A DNA stretch of 64,000 bases from Rhizophagus irregularis (lineage: Eukaryota; Glomeromycota; Glomeromycetes; Glomerales; Glomeraceae). The DNA is taken from contig NC_089437.1 of the NCBI RefSeq assembly GCF_026210795.1, forward strand, positions 4,464,001 to 4,528,000, given 5' to 3'. Under the pieces are notes generated by a model. That model ran no database searches and had not been told where the DNA came from. It was given only the letters and a program-made list of their open reading frames with translations. Position numbers and translations under genes: made by a program. Position 1 is the first letter of the stretch. Each line of letters opens with the position of its first letter. This document shows positions 12,324 through 25,694 of the stretch, one piece after another.

Positions 12324-14300
12324 CGGTTATCCCTTAATAATTTAAACTACATATAAATTAATTTAATAATTTATCTTGTTGGAAACTGCGTTTCACTTTT
12401 TTCTTTTACTTTTTTTTTTTACTCTATTAAAATGTTTATAAATGTATCTTTTACACATCATTTGTAATTTATTTATTGTATATTTTGATTATATATATTC
12501 GATCGTTTTTTTTTTCTTAATAAAAGATTTTAGAATTTGAATTATTTTTTTAAAAAAATTTACTGCGCCGAAATTTTTTTTTAATTGTCCACGTTATATT
12601 GTGTTACGCTATTGTTTGGATTTCCCCAAGTTTCATAATTTGTTTATTTTTGCTACAAATCTGAAACTTTTATCGTTCATTTACCTGCATTTACATTACC
12701 TCGCATTTTACCCTGCAATAATATTAGTATTAAAAAAAGCGAATTCTAATTGAAGTAAAAAAATGGATTTTTGTTTTTTTTTTGTTTACTTGATTTTTCT
12801 TTTGAGATAAAAGGTATCAAGGTATCCATCCATATATCACATATAGAATAGACCTTCCATTCAAAATATTCGAATTTCAAAGTTATTTCCCTTAAAAGGT
12901 ATACAATGATGATCTTACACATATATGGTAAATTACTTAATTTATGTAATAAACTCAAATTCCGATCCATTGATTTTATGAAACGTTTATTATGCGAATT
13001 TTCTATCTACGTAATCACGTAATCACCTGCTTTCTGGTGAATTATTATTCAAAATTAGAAAATATTCAAATATTCACATTTTCATGTTTCAGGATATTTT
13101 TGCATTGTTCTTTTTCTACGATTAAAAAAAAAAAATATTTTTTTTTTTTCTCCTGCATTTATATTTCAATTTATTATGATAATTCTTTTGCTAATTGGTT
13201 CATATTTTATATTTGAAACTGTGTTCCCCCTATCCAATTACCTTTTATGTTAATATAATGCAGAACCTCTATTCAATTCTACCATTAGACCTATTTAAAT
13301 ACTTAAATGTTTCAAAATCTTGTTAATAAATCTAAAAAGAACTTTTATATATTTATTTATTGTCCGACAGAATAAGGAATACAAATTTGCAAACAAAGAA
13401 ATTCTTCCGAAAGAATCATAGTAATATTACCAAATCACCGTAATCGAATATCGCTCGTGAAAAAAAATATTGACAGTAAGATTGTGTTACGTAATTATGC
13501 AAAAATGCCGCAAATGATTAGATCAATTAGATGATCAATTGATCGATATTAACCAATAAAAACTAGATCAAAAAGCACTAAACATTTTTTTTAAAAAACA
13601 TCATCGTATTGTTTCACAAAGAATCTTGCGCTCGCCACTCCAAACATCCATGGATACCTAGAAGCTACAACCATGTTCGTCTTTCGTCGTTTTGATTCTT
13701 GTAATTTATAATAATCGATGCATTTCAACTTTATCTCTGATAAGAACATTCAAATCTATATTATAAATAATAAATGATTTAAAATCGATTCATTAAAAAA
13801 ATCTTTGATGTTTACGTGGCAATTATAATTATATTAGTATAAAAAGACGGAATTTAAATAAAGTAATCAATTGATTTAAATGGCGTTTGACGTTTGAAGG
13901 TTGTAACAGAAAAATGTACGAAAGTTATGAGTTTATGTAATATTGAATTGTTTATTGACCGTAGACTTTTACCAACATAGGTTGTAATTTATACAAGGAG
14001 TATTAAACTAGAGGAAAGCCTTTATAGTTAAAACTGCTTTCCTAAGCTCTGCATAGTGATTTACCTATGTTTATTATTAACTTTTGTATACAATACGTAT
14101 TTGTCTCATTTGAATTTAATCAAAGGAAATTTCAATAAATTATTAGATCTTAGTCTTTGGACTATGTAATTAATACATTTGCGAAAATTAAAAATTTAAT
14201 AATCAAAATAATAATCAAATATATAAAAATTTCATATAATTATATGTATTAATTTGTTATTATTAATCTATTAATATAATTTTTTTTATAAATAATAATT
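12324..14300. other. AT-rich intergenic, nothing recognised
   Basis: Holds the 3' flank of the secreted peptide gene and then about 1.7 kb without a supported ORF. Homopolymer runs near 12405-12420 and 13125-13150. Short ORFs on both strands are low-complexity. No repeat ends identified. Confidence 0.5.
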
Positions 14301-14519
14301 TAAAAGAGTTTTGCTAACTTGCCCTCTGGGTTAAATAACCTGGATTAAATCACTCCCCCAAAATTTATATTTTTATACATCAATATTTTTTTTTTAAAAA
14401 AAAAATTATTTGTACGGTGGGTGACATCCACTTTTTAATTTTATTTTCGTATATAATATATCACATGACTGTATTAATCACATGACCTTACATTTCAACC
14501 AATCATGATTAAGTATTTG

Positions 14520-14640
14520 TCATATATATATATATAATTCTGGCTAAATTTATAATGCGGCCAAGACCAAATTGGATATACATGTAATTCTGGCTAAAAT
14601 ATTATAATGCAGGCCAAGGCCAAATTGGAATCAGATATAT
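14520..14640 (+). repeat. Two-unit direct repeat with AATTCTGGC and GGCCAA blocks
   Basis: After an (AT) run at about 14523-14535, the segment aattctggctaaa...ataatgc.ggccaa(g)accaaattgga occurs twice, about 55 bases apart. Related blocks recur near 22540-22570, 25160-25190 and 33500-33555, so this is a dispersed repeat fragment and not unique sequence. Confidence 0.5.
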
Positions 14641-17438
14641 AAAATTCCATATTTTTAAAAGCTTATAACTTTTGATACAATAATCTGATTTTAATTATCA
14701 CAATATAGTTAAATAGAATATGTCAAGAAGTATTAATTAGCATTGAGTTTTTTTTAAAAATAATTTCTCAATATTTTTTTATTAGCAATTAAAGATCACC
14801 AATTTTATTGGATGTCTTATGGTGTCACCTACTATATTATTATTTATTCCAATTACATAGATTTTATTTATTTGAATATTATAAAGTATAATAATTATAT
14901 TTTTGGCAATGTCTCTCATTTTTTATTGTAATTATAATTTACATTTTTTTTTTGAAAATTTGGGCAAAATTATAAAAATTATATAAAATTTACTAGCAGA
15001 TTAAATCACCAGTTAAATCACCCTGTGTTAAAATTAGTTTTATATATTTAAAAATATAATAATAAATTTTAAAATAAAACCTTATATTTAAATTATAATC
15101 ACCAACTATTGTATATTAAAATTTTATTATTTTTAATTTACTTACAAAATATAATAAAATTATGGCAAAATTTTAATATTACTAGAAAATAGAAACTGTT
15201 AGAATATCTGAAGTATTCAGTATAATTACATGATCATCAATAATTGTACATTTAATACTAAAAAAAATTGTCAGCATGCTGTGTATACCCAAATTCTTGT
15301 GTAATATTTATCTAAGATATCATCTCACTAAATACTTTTGTTCTAAATCACAATATAATTAGTTTTTACCCTTAATATAATTTTTTCAATATTATTTCTT
15401 ATTAAAATAAGTAAAACTTTAGCACTTTCTGCTTAAAGTTTTACTTATTTATTTATTGATACTGTAATATCATATAACTAAATTTGTATATATATAACAC
15501 AAAATTTCATTTATCAATCAGGATATAGTACAGAATGACATTGTATTTGAAATGCGTAAAAGTAAAATGTCTTCATATTTCAGACAAAAATAATTTTTAT
15601 TAGACTGAACAAAATTAATTTTTTAGATTTTTGTGACCTATCCATGTTAGTTTTACAAAAATTCAGGAATTTTTTTTTTATAGTAAAATTTTTTATTACG
15701 TGATTTAACATAATAAAATTGTATATACATACTTTTATAATTCTGAACAGAATTGATTTATATTAACAGATTTCCAATATTTTAATTTCTCTAAAGCTTT
15801 TATAAAAATGCAAAACTCTTTAATAATTTCAGGTTTCCTCTATATATTTTCATTTAAAATTTCTATATATTCTGCTTTTCCTTTATCATAGATATCCCTT
15901 ATTAAACTGTTTTACAGCCAAATTTGCCTGCAATTTTGTTTTTTAATTAAAGATACTTTTAAATACCTTAAAATATTTTATTACATAAACTAATATTTTT
16001 GTAATAAATTTTATAGTATTTTTTAAGTAAAAATTGAAAAAAAATTCAATTTGATTAATGATTTTTTAAAAGTAAATGATTGACAAATTATAACAAATAG
16101 TAGCTAAATTTTTTAAATTGAAATATTTTTTTATCCATTAATTTTAGAAATATAAAATTATCACCATTTAATGTGTCTTAATAAGAAGAATCTGATAAAA
16201 ATAAAATTTGTTCTTTTACAAATATTATGTAATAGGATAACTTATAAAATCTAAAAATTTATAAATTAATATAACTTTTTATTTATTAATTTTAAAGTTA
16301 TAATTTTATTACCATTAAATGCATTTTAATAAGAGGAATATAATAAATATAATTTTATCTTTCTATGATCACTAAATATTAAAATATTTTAAAATTCAAA
16401 AATTTTTAAAATTAATTTTAGTCCTTATAGTTTAAAGGATAAAGGCAGCACACAAAATCTATTCAAATTTTGCCAGATTTTCCAAAAGGTTTTTAAAAAA
16501 TCTGGTAAAATTTTTTAAATCTTGAATGATTTTGGACATTTTACTGCAGATTTCAGTATTTTTCAAAAGATTTCTGAAATTTTTCTAAAAATTTTTTATG
16601 TACTGAATAGAAGTTAACAAATTTTGATTTTCTGCAATTATAACTCTTTAATTAATTAAGTATTCAGCATATTTTAGAAGATTAGTTATATAAAGTAGTA
16701 AAGGTTCTTTAAGCCAAGCAAATTTAGATTTTTCTATCCATGGTAATTCAATATAATTTATCAGAATTTTATAATAATTTTGCAATTCTTCTGAATTAAA
16801 TAATCTTCTTGATTTTTTGTATCTTTTAAAATGGGTTTAATTAAAAAACCTAGTAAATAAAATAAAGTCAGAATTTTGTATCTATTATTTAATAATTAAT
16901 GTTTTATAAGAACAAATATCAAAATATCAAATAGATTTTGTTAAACAAATCTTTTTCCAATATTATTTGCATTATCTTTTCCTATCCTTATAAAAATTCC
17001 ACATTCTTAAAATATTCTAGTTTTATAGTTAAAATATCCTTATACAGTAATAATATTCTTAAAATATACTAAAAATTGAACAGACAGATTATTTAGATAG
17101 AATTTTATAATAATAAATTATTTTAAATTATATAAAAAATATACTGAATTTTTTGAATTGTAATATTAATGGATATTTAAAATATCTTGATTGGATATGC
17201 AAAATATCCTTAAAATTAATTTACCAATAATTTAAGTATATATTAAATTCAATCAGCAAAAAAATATACTAAATATATACTTAAAAATAAAGATAAAAAA
17301 TGCCAATATAATTAAATAATTTTTTTTTATCTGATTTTTTAGTCTTTAATGTGATTTGATTTTATTTAAAGATGTAATTTGATTACTAATGAAATATAAT
17401 GATATTAAATTGATCAGTAAAAAAATATACTAAATATA
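14641..17438. other. Very AT-rich region without genes
   Basis: About 2.8 kb with many short stop-dense frames. Direct repeats of the ATACTAAATATA / TACTTAAAATAA kind occur around 17260-17440, the second of which hosts the TA-target element that follows. No coding signal found on either strand. Confidence 0.5.
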
Positions 17439-18523
17439 CAGTCAACCCTTTTTATAGTGAATTTTGATAAAACGAATTTCATGATATAACAGGACCCTGA
17501 ATATATATAAAAAGGTAAGGTGACATTCGAACTTTTTACTAATAGCTATATGCAAGGGTTTTCTATAAGTTTAGTACGCAAAATTACCTCCTTACTTTGG
17601 ATAATTGGAAAAAATACACAAATTAATTTTCTAACCACCGATAATCATGTGATTTACATATTGTTTTATTGATCAAACTTCACGTTTATCGAAGAATTAT
17701 TTTTTAAAAAAAATTTAATAACTTTATATGTCACATAATTATATAAATGTATTTATTAATACGCAAGTATTACACATTTTTTTGCACTAATAGTTATTTA
17801 TATTTATTTTTATTTATTTCAATGAAATATATATATATATATATGATCAGTCAAATTACTAAAAATACACAAAATAAACCCTTACTTAAACAAAAAACCT
17901 GTTAAAAATACACATTTTAATAGCCTGACTGTGGCTAAAAAATCCTCAGGTTATACACAAATCAATACCTAATCCATAAAATTTCTCTATGTTGATGACG
18001 CAATTATGCACCTTACCTCTACATATATATTTTGGGATCCTGATATAATGAATCTTTAGTGTGATACGCATTTAGTCATATGAAAAAAAATTCATTCCAC
18101 CAAATTTTACTAATAAAATGCATTATAACGTTAAATGAAGAAAAATTTATGATTTCACATATGTAAATGACCTTTTTTATAATGAATTTCTTTTAAAACG
18201 AATTTGTTTTTTAGTATAACGAAGATTTTTGCAAGATAAATTTTAATATAAAAGATAATTTGATGTTGTTTTCATGAAATTTTTCCCAAATAAGCAATTT
18301 TACCATTTTAATTCATTTATCAAAAAATGGATGATTTATGCTTTGAAATTTCTTTGCCTCTGTGATCTGACATTTTACAAATGTATTTGATTTTTCTATA
18401 TTTTACCGCATTATACCAAATTTTTCTGCTATACCAGATAATTCATTATAGCATTAGTGAATTTTCTCATAATGAAGGGCTGATCAGCCTAAATACCTAC
18501 TTTGTTATATCAAGGGCTGACTG
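17439..18523. mobile_element. Non-autonomous TA-target (pogo/Tigger-like) element
   Basis: Starts CAGTCAACCCTTTTTATAG and ends with the inverse of CAGTCAGCCCTTGATATAAC, flanked by TA on both sides, giving 1,085 bases. The flanks read ...ACTAAATA-TA|element|TA-TACTTAAAAT, and a closely related uninterrupted sequence (ACTAAATATATACTTAAAA) exists at about 17270-17290, which serves as an internal empty-site comparison. No transposase ORF; the interior is AT-rich with repeated AACGAATTT motifs. TIR start and TA duplication fit Tc1/mariner, pogo branch. Confidence 0.72.
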
Positions 18524-18556
18524 TATACTTAAAATAAAAAAATAAAAATACCAGCA

Positions 18557-18684
18557 TTTAAACAATTTGCATATACTTTATTACATGCATATGTATAAAT
18601 AAATGTCAATCCTATTCTATATACACAAACATGTAATCGCTTTACAATTGTATTACATTTGAAAGTGTATGCAAATTGTTTAAA
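18557..18684. mobile_element. 128-bp inverted-repeat element (MITE-like)
   Basis: Outer arms TTTAAACAATTTGCATATAC and its inverse match over about 23 bases with one mismatch. The spacer contains ATGCAT-type motifs. A clear target duplication could not be assigned, so the superfamily is open. It sits just beyond the TA-target element. Confidence 0.5.
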
Positions 18685-18689
18685 TACCA

Positions 18690-19339
18690 ATGTAATTAGA
18701 TCTTTTTTTTTATCTGATGTAATTTGATTTTTTATTTCTCCCAGTTCATAAAAAACATAATTAGATATTATTTAAAGATGTAATTCAATTTTTTGGTCTT
18801 TCAGTTCATAAGACAAAAACGTCTAATATAATTGGATTTTTTTTTTATCTAATATAATTCAATTTTTTTTATTTTAAATTTATAAACTAAATTTCTTTCT
18901 TTAAAATAAAGGGTTTTCTTTCTTATAATATTTACAAGCTATATTATAAAACAAAAAATTTAATCAAAATAAAAACTATTACCATATTTTTTTAAAGAAA
19001 AAAAATACACATAAATATACAAAATGAGCATCCTTCACATATATCATTATAACGAAGTTATTAATCAAATTTACATTATATTATAGAAAAGATATTATAA
19101 ATATGAGAAAAACTTCAAATAAAAAGCATTTCAGAGGGGGTAAAGTCTATTTTATATTTTTATCTTTTATTATAAAAAAAACAAAAAGTAAAATCCTTTT
19201 TTTCTTTTTTTTTCATAAATAATTTTATTGATAATGAACAAAAACCATTATACAATAAAAAAGTTAGAAGTTCAGGTATATTGAGGTTTAATATTATTTT
19301 ATAATATTACTATATAATATAATTAAAATGTAAAATTTA
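18690..19339. other. AT-rich spacer with short direct repeats
   Basis: Contains several imperfect copies of a GATGTAATTTGATTTTT motif between about 18700 and 18870. No coding sequence identified. Confidence 0.4.
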
Positions 19340-20465
19340 AATCTTTAATGATCTTAAAGATAATGGTAATGAATTATATCCTAAGAAAGAAGGTAAAGTC
19401 TACTTCTTTTTTTTACCATTATTTACAAAAAGTAAAAAGCAATTATTATTTTTCTCATTTTATAGAAAGTTCTGATGATACCATTACCAATGATAAAATT
19501 TTAAATGATATAAAATTAAAATTTATTAAAATATAACCCATTTTTTTTATTTAATTATTAACTTTTTAAATACAAATGTCAAGAATGATAAAGATAATAG
19601 CATTGATAAAGATAATAACAATAATATAAATAATGATAGTGAAGATAAAAAAAGAGACTTATTAATAAATTAAGCTCTAATATCATCAATGAATGGTTTA
19701 ATTAAGAAAAATAAAGAAAATAAATATTAACAGCATAAATTTAAATTCTAATAATAATACAGTGCTGATGACTGAAGAAAAGGGTGCTTTAATCTTGCAC
19801 TCATATTCAGTTGACGAAGAATTAGAAGTCTAAATATCAAGCTTAATATTGCATGAAAAATAAAGAACTATATATATATTTATATTTATGAAGGTAATGG
19901 ATTACCAAATAATAAAAGGAACCAAAAGCTTAAACATTGGGCTCAATATAGAAAGGTAAAAAGAGACTTTATAAAGAAGAATTGTTACTTGTTAAAGAAA
20001 ATCTGAAATTATTTGAAGAATCACTTGAGAGACTATCTGAGAGATCACCTGAGAGGTTACTTGGTAAAGAAAATTTGGGATTTGTCAAAGAAAATCTAAG
20101 ATTACCTAAGGGACTACTCAAGAGACCACCTAAAAAGCTACCTAATGAAGAAATCTGGAACTTGTCAAAGAAAATCAGGATTTGAAAAATTTGAAAAAAG
20201 ATCATCAGACAATGAAAGTAATAGAAAAAATTATAAAAAGAATGAAAAAAAGTATAATCTTGATGACAAAGCTGTAAATCTTGATAAAGATTTACACAAA
20301 ATATTACAATTTATTTATAAATTGCCAACTTGTCCTATATATGAAGTTGAAATCAAAACCCAAAAATAGAAATATTTCAACTTGGAAAGATCAAAAATCG
20401 AAATTAAAGTCAAAATGGTCAAAATTACATCATAGTCATGTAATTTTTATAATTATAATTTAATA
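19340..20465 (+). pseudogene. Decayed low-complexity coding remnant
   Basis: Fragments of reading frame with lysine, asparagine and aspartate-rich composition. They include an exon-like piece beginning ESSDDTITNDKILN after a plausible acceptor at about 19466, an NDKDNSIDKDNNNN stretch near 19580-19640, and an LRDYLRDHLRGYL-type leucine/arginine repeat near 20020-20140 reading LKNHLRDYLRD in one frame. Stops and frame changes break it throughout. It may be the 5' part of the transposase relic that follows, but I cannot show continuity. Function unknown. Confidence 0.3.
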
Positions 20466-21562
20466 TAAAATTTTAAACGTAAATAACTCTGTCAATATTG
20501 ATGCTATAGATACGAAATATATATCATTAGAATCCTCTCAATAAGCTGAATCCAACCGCGTAAAGATCATAAAATCGAATTACTGAATGTGGAGTTCGTT
20601 AACTTTGAATTTTAAAATTATTATTTACTACATATACGCTAATTTATACTCTAACTCTAAATTTTTGATATAACCCCAAATTTTATAAACCAATCATAAT
20701 GATAGTCAAATCACCTGACATTATAGTAATACTAATAATGCAAAATTTTTTACATATTTGTTTCAATTTTTCTCTTATAGCAATAAAGAAATATGATATT
20801 AAGATTCGTACTGAATTTTAATTACCGCACTTATCACATTTTTGTAGATTTGTTATACAATTTTTTATATTATGTTGATTTTTTTTAACACGTCAAAAAA
20901 ACTGTTACTTTCTAAATGTCAAATTCTAATCAGTAAAGACCTTATGAAGAAGAAAATTACCCTATTTCACCTGAAATAATATACTATGGTGACCGAAAAT
21001 TTGTTTATGTTATCATTCAAAAAGGTATCTACCCACCGGCTATGAATTATACTGAAGCGTCTAATTATTTTCCTATACCTGATAATTATAATATTAAAAC
21101 TACCTGGGGTCAGGCTAATAACAGCCGTACTATTCAATGTTCTATTTATTAGTATGTAGAAGAAAAACCTCATTACTTAATTTGTTTTGGAGATAATTTA
21201 CAATATCAAGTTTTTTCAGTTCAATCACCATTTGATGCTTCTGTTGAATTACACAAAGTAAGTTATTATATGTTTATTATTAGAAAAATTTAAAAAAAAA
21301 TCATGAAAGAAGGTATTCTAATATATATATACTTTATTAGATTATAACACCGGATAGGAGAACTGCTGTTTCTGAAGTTCATCTTTTTGGACTTCAATTA
21401 AAATGCATTAATAGAAATCGCAAAGGTAGACCATGTGAATTGAAACTTCATAAAGAATCAAGCAAAACTACACAAATTAAATGTGCAAAAGGTCTTGCAA
21501 AAAAAAAACAAGTGCACTTTAAAAATACAATTAAAGATTTTTACAATTCCAAAGATCATATA

Positions 21563-22670
21563 CAGTCAACTCCCTCTATAGTCACTCCCGTTATAGTCAC
21601 ATTCTACTATATAGTCACACCAGTTGAATGTTCAAAACACTTTATTATTAAAATCTATCCTATATAGTCACAATCTATCTATAGTCACTATCACACCTAT
21701 CCTCAAAAATCTTATATTAAAAAGAACTGTTTATAATCACAGTTATATAAAGAATATATTAAATAACTTGGCATCTAATAATCGTACAAAAGATGTACCA
21801 TAGCTTGTTAGAATCGTCTCACTGAGACGAATTGAATGGTAGTAGTTTTATCCTTTCATGACCACTGGCTGATGAGTTATTCAACAAAATGTTAAGCATT
21901 GGCATTATTATATTTCTTGATTTACGTTTACTGCGCTATTTAACGTTTTGCTGAATTTCTCGGTACCTAGTGATTATAAAAAGGCGATTAATAGCTCGTT
22001 GGAATCCCCTCATCAAGACGAATCGAATGGTGGTAAGATCATCTCTCTATGATCAATATTGACGGAGTTACTACTTAAAAACCATTTAATATTTTTTAAT
22101 TTCGGAAATTGATCTAGTGATTGGATTTCGATGTATTTTATACCATTAGATTCGTCGCATCAAGACGAATTGAATGGTAGTAAGATCGTCTCTCTAGGAT
22201 CAATATTGGCAGAGTTATTACACAAAAACCATTAATATTTTTTAATTTCGGAAATTGATCTAGTGATTGGATTTCGATGTATTTTATACCATTAGATTCG
22301 TCGCATCAAGACGAATCGAATGGTAGTAAGATCGTCTCTCTAGGATCAATATTGGCAGAGTTATTACACAAAAACCATTAATATTTTTTTAACTTCAGAA
22401 ATTAATCTAGTGATTGGATTTTGATGTATTTTATACCATTAGAACCGTCTCATCGAGACGAATCGAATGGCGGTAAGATCATTTCTCTACGATTAATATT
22501 GGCTGAGTTACGATACAATAAAGTTTTAAGTATAATTTTGGCTAAAATTATGTTAATTTTTGGCCGGAATTATGATATACTAATATAAGAAATTTTTTAT
22601 ATAGTCACATCTTTTTATAATCACCAAATATGGACTGTCCCAAATGTGTGACTATAAAGAGAGTTGACTG
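21563..22670. mobile_element. Non-autonomous TA-target element with tandem 147-bp cassettes
   Basis: Begins CAGTCAACTCCCTCTATAG and ends as the inverse of CAGTCAACTCTCTTTATAG, flanked by TA, 1,108 bases. The subterminal zone repeats TATAGTCAC motifs. The interior carries about five copies of a palindrome-centred cassette; the last four are spaced 146-147 bases. It is inserted in a transposase relic, whose frame closes perfectly without it. No ORF of its own. Confidence 0.8.
21780..22510 (+). repeat. Tandem array of palindrome-centred cassettes
   Basis: Units share ATCTAGTGATTGGATTTCG, a palindromic core of the type ATTCGTC..CATCAAGACGAAT, then GAATGGTAGTAAGATC and GGCAGAGTTATTAC. Core copies lie at about 21833, 22023, 22170, 22317 and 22463, so the spacing is 190, 147, 147 and 146. 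The two central units are nearly identical. Confidence 0.8.
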
Positions 22671-23059
22671 TAATTTTAAAGACTTTAGATTTTACTGTAG
22701 AAAATAAAGAATACCATGTAACATTTGGTAATGAGAATTATGTTAAAAAAAATAAAAATTGCAATCAATTGCATATGTACAAGACATAGAGAATATATCT
22801 CATGATGCATATTGTCATCTTGCAGCATGTAGAATCAATATTACTACGAGAATATGCTATTTCTCAAACCTGACAAGAAATTAATGCATATATGGAAGAA
22901 TTAATACCCATTGATTTTATTGATTTAAATTTTACCATTGTGCAAGAAGGACCTTCAGAAAAACCTGATATAACTGATCCATTAATTATTGAACAAGTTA
23001 TTAATGCAACTGGAAAAGGTGCTTACCGAAGTGTTAAAAAAATTCTTGAATATATAATA

Positions 23060-23210
23060 CTAGAACTCCGAAAATAACTCGCATAAACTTGCATTTTTGA
23101 CTCGTATAATTGTAAATTTTTATTTAATTATATTCTAACTTAATAAAAAGTACTTTAAAATTAAGGTTTTTGACTCGTGACTCAACTTAACTCAACTCAT
23201 TAGGAGCTTT
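23060..23210. mobile_element. 151-bp element with 8-bp target duplication ATATAATA
   Basis: Flanked by ATATAATA at 23052-23059 and 23211-23218. Removal of the element and one copy joins LEYI to IPSFVEKG in frame. Terminal repeats are weak (both ends contain a CTCC block near the edge), so the superfamily is not certain; the 8-bp duplication favours hAT. Contains repeated GACTCGT/AACTC motifs. Confidence 0.72.
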
Positions 23211-24400
23211 ATATAATACCATCATTTGTTGAAAAAGGAATATTAGATCCTGCAATACCAACTATTCATCTTCGAATATCTGGTGATGAGCAGAACATAA
23301 GGTGAAAGGTGAAGCATGTGATGATTACCATAGCACTATTGGATGATTCAATAAACATTTATAAGCCAAATTATCATTATACAACTATCTTATTTCTGGG
23401 AAGTGAAAATTATCCAACTCTAAAAATTGCAGCAAATGCTCTTACTCAGGAATTGCAAGAACTGAGTAATATAGGAATGATTATCAATAATACTCTTTGG
23501 AATTTTGAGTTTTTTTTTAGCTTAGATTGGAAATTTCTCGCTACCTGTTTAGGTTTTAATGCTGTAAATTCCAATAATTTTTGCCCATGGTGTGAGATAA
23601 CAAAAAACTAACGTGAAAATGGGCAAAATAATGACTGGATAATTAGTAAATCAATGAGTAGTTTAAACAAAAATCCAACAGCATATCCTGGTCATAAATT
23701 ACCTTCACTTTTCAATATGATTTCACTTAAAAATCATGTTCCAGATAAACTTCATATAATGTTACGTATTACTGACTGTTTATGGGAGTTAGTTTTACAA
23801 GAAATTAAAAATGAGAGATTATTTAATGACATAACTCAGAATATTATAATTAAGGAGATGGAAAATTTAAAAATCAGGTTTGAGTTTTGGAATATTCATG
23901 GTACTAATAATTGGAATTACACTTCCTTAATAGATGATGATAAACTTTATGTTCTTTGAAACTTTAATTTGACAAAACTTTTTGATCCAGAACGTGCCGT
24001 ATTAATTAAAAATTTGTGGGATGGATTTGCTGAATTATATGATCTTCTAGGAGAAAAAAAAACAGATACACAATATTTTCGTTTAAAAGCAAAAGCATGG
24101 TATAAATTATTTTTGAAAAAAATGGTAATAGATTCCAAAACTAATATTATTTTAGAATAAGGACTTTATCAATCATCAGATATAACCCCTTATATACATG
24201 TTTTAGTATCACATGTTTGGAAATTTATGCTTATCCATAAAAGGTGGAGATTAAACGCCTTTTCATGTAGTACTGTTAAAAAAAGAATCACGATCATGTC
24301 TGTTATTTTTTTAAGAAAACTCTCAAGAATAGCGGAAAATTTCAAAATAAAACATTAGCAATTTGTGAAATTTTGGAATATGAAAACTGACTTTTATTTT

Positions 24401-24720
24401 ATACTCAAAATAACATCTCTCTTTCCTATCCAAAACCTCAACATATTCACATTTTATAATTTCTTTTAATACATTTTATATACATTAAAAAAATTGTTTT
24501 TAATTAAAAAAAAAAATTCAAAATATGTATATAATTTTTTTTTCTATTACAATAAAATTTTAGATTTGTCTCCCAAAAATGTATGTATATAAATCCTGCT
24601 TTACAATTATAGTTGTTTCCGAAATTCAATTGGCAAATCTGAAATCCAAAATTACAAAATCGTAATTAATTACGTATTCCGAAATTCTGAAATTTGTATA
24701 ATAGTGCAAAATTGTGAATA
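24401..24720. other. Spacer after the transposase relic
   Basis: AT-rich, with repeated 'cgaaatt' and 'aattacgtattcc' motifs that recur on the far side of the next cassette array (25195-25310), suggesting the array was inserted into, or belongs to, a larger repeat. No gene seen. Confidence 0.4.
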
Positions 24721-25140
24721 TCTTGGGATCTAGTGATCAGATTTCGATGTCTTACTACCATTCAATTCGTCTCATCGAGACGAATCTAATGATATGTGTT
24801 TTATTTCTATAGCACCGATATTGATAGAGTAAAATTACTATAAACATTTAATGAATTTTGGTGTTGGAGCACGATCTAGTGATTAGATTTGAATGAATTT
24901 ACCACCATTCGATTCGTCATGACGAGACGATTCTAATGGCGGTAAGATCATCTTTCTAGCATTGAAATTGGCAGAGCTATTACGCTATAAATATTTAAAA
25001 GTTATTGGTACTATCAGAGCGCGATCTAGTGATTGGATTTAAATGATCTTACTACCACTACCATTAGAATCGTCTTATCGAGACGAATCAAATGGTAGTA
25101 AGATCATCCAAAACGGATCACTGGGTGCCGAGTTATTATT
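24721..25140 (+). repeat. Three palindrome-centred cassettes
   Basis: Same cassette as at 21.8-22.5 kb: GATCTAGTGAT..GATTT, then a core such as TTCGTCTCATCGAGACGAA (about 24767-24785), CGATTCGTCATGACGAGACG (about 24910) and ATCGTCTTATCGAGACGAA (about 25070), each followed by a GGTAAGATCAT block and a GAGTTATT-type end. Period about 150. More diverged from each other than the array inside the TA-target element. Confidence 0.7.
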
Positions 25141-25309
25141 TGTTAAAGTTTTTATATATAAATTGGCCAAAATTAAGGCTAATTCTGGCCAAATATTTTC
25201 GTAATACGAAATTAATTACGGAGTCCGAAATTAATTACGGAATACGGAGTTTTTCTAATGAATTACTTAATAATTACAGAATTACGTAATTACATATTTC
25301 CGTAATACT

Positions 25310-25549
25310 AAAATAATTTTGGACACAAGTATATTTACAATAATTCTCTTTTGCATTTTTTTTACCTTTAATTTTCCATTCAATAATAACTTCTCTGGGA
25401 TTATATCTAGATTTGCGTCTATAAGTGGCTATACTTTTAGTAGCACAACGAGTTGCAATAGCCAGTAGATTATTTTTCAAATGCTTAGGTGGATCATTAA
25501 ATAAAACAACATAAGTTTGTTGTTCTTCATATAAAATTTTTGACCCCAC
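25310..25549 (-). pseudogene. Unidentified coding fragment
   Basis: An open frame starting MGSKILYEEQQTYVVLFNDP and running through HLKNNLLAIATRCATKSIAT and a basic stretch. Composition is protein-like and differs from the surrounding AT-rich frames, but there is no recognised domain, and it is boxed in by repeats on both sides. Most likely a fragment of a repeated gene. Confidence 0.3.
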
Positions 25550-25694
25550 AATGGATTATTCAAGATTTCACTTAATATTTAATATTCAGCAGATCTTTAA
25601 AAAATACACTTGTAGAGCTATGATGATGGATATATCCTTTGAAAATATCAAAAAACTGATGTTTAGTACATGTAACTTTTACCAAGTATAAACA

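Larger units (their letters stand above)
20940..24400 (+). pseudogene. DDE-type transposase relic with CPWC zinc motif, twice interrupted
   Basis: A single degenerate gene. Coding resumes across two inserted elements: 21563-22670 (TA target) and 23060-23210 (8-bp target). Removing either with one target copy restores the frame (KDHI-ILKTLDF and ILEYI-IPSFVEKG). Recognisable order: MNYTEASNYFPIPDNYNIKT near 21045; a basic region with KCINRNRKGRPCE near 21405-21440; SGDEQNI (possible first catalytic aspartate, about 23280); SLDWKFLATCLGFNAVNSN (second aspartate, about 23520-23575); CPWCEI (about 23584); and HVPDKLHIMLRITDCLWEL (about 23728). The aspartates flanking a C-x2-C insert suggest an RNase H-fold transposase; the superfamily is unresolved. 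In-frame stops at about 21150, 23306, 23609 and 23957 show decay. It is a multicopy family in this genome by my recollection. Confidence 0.6.
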
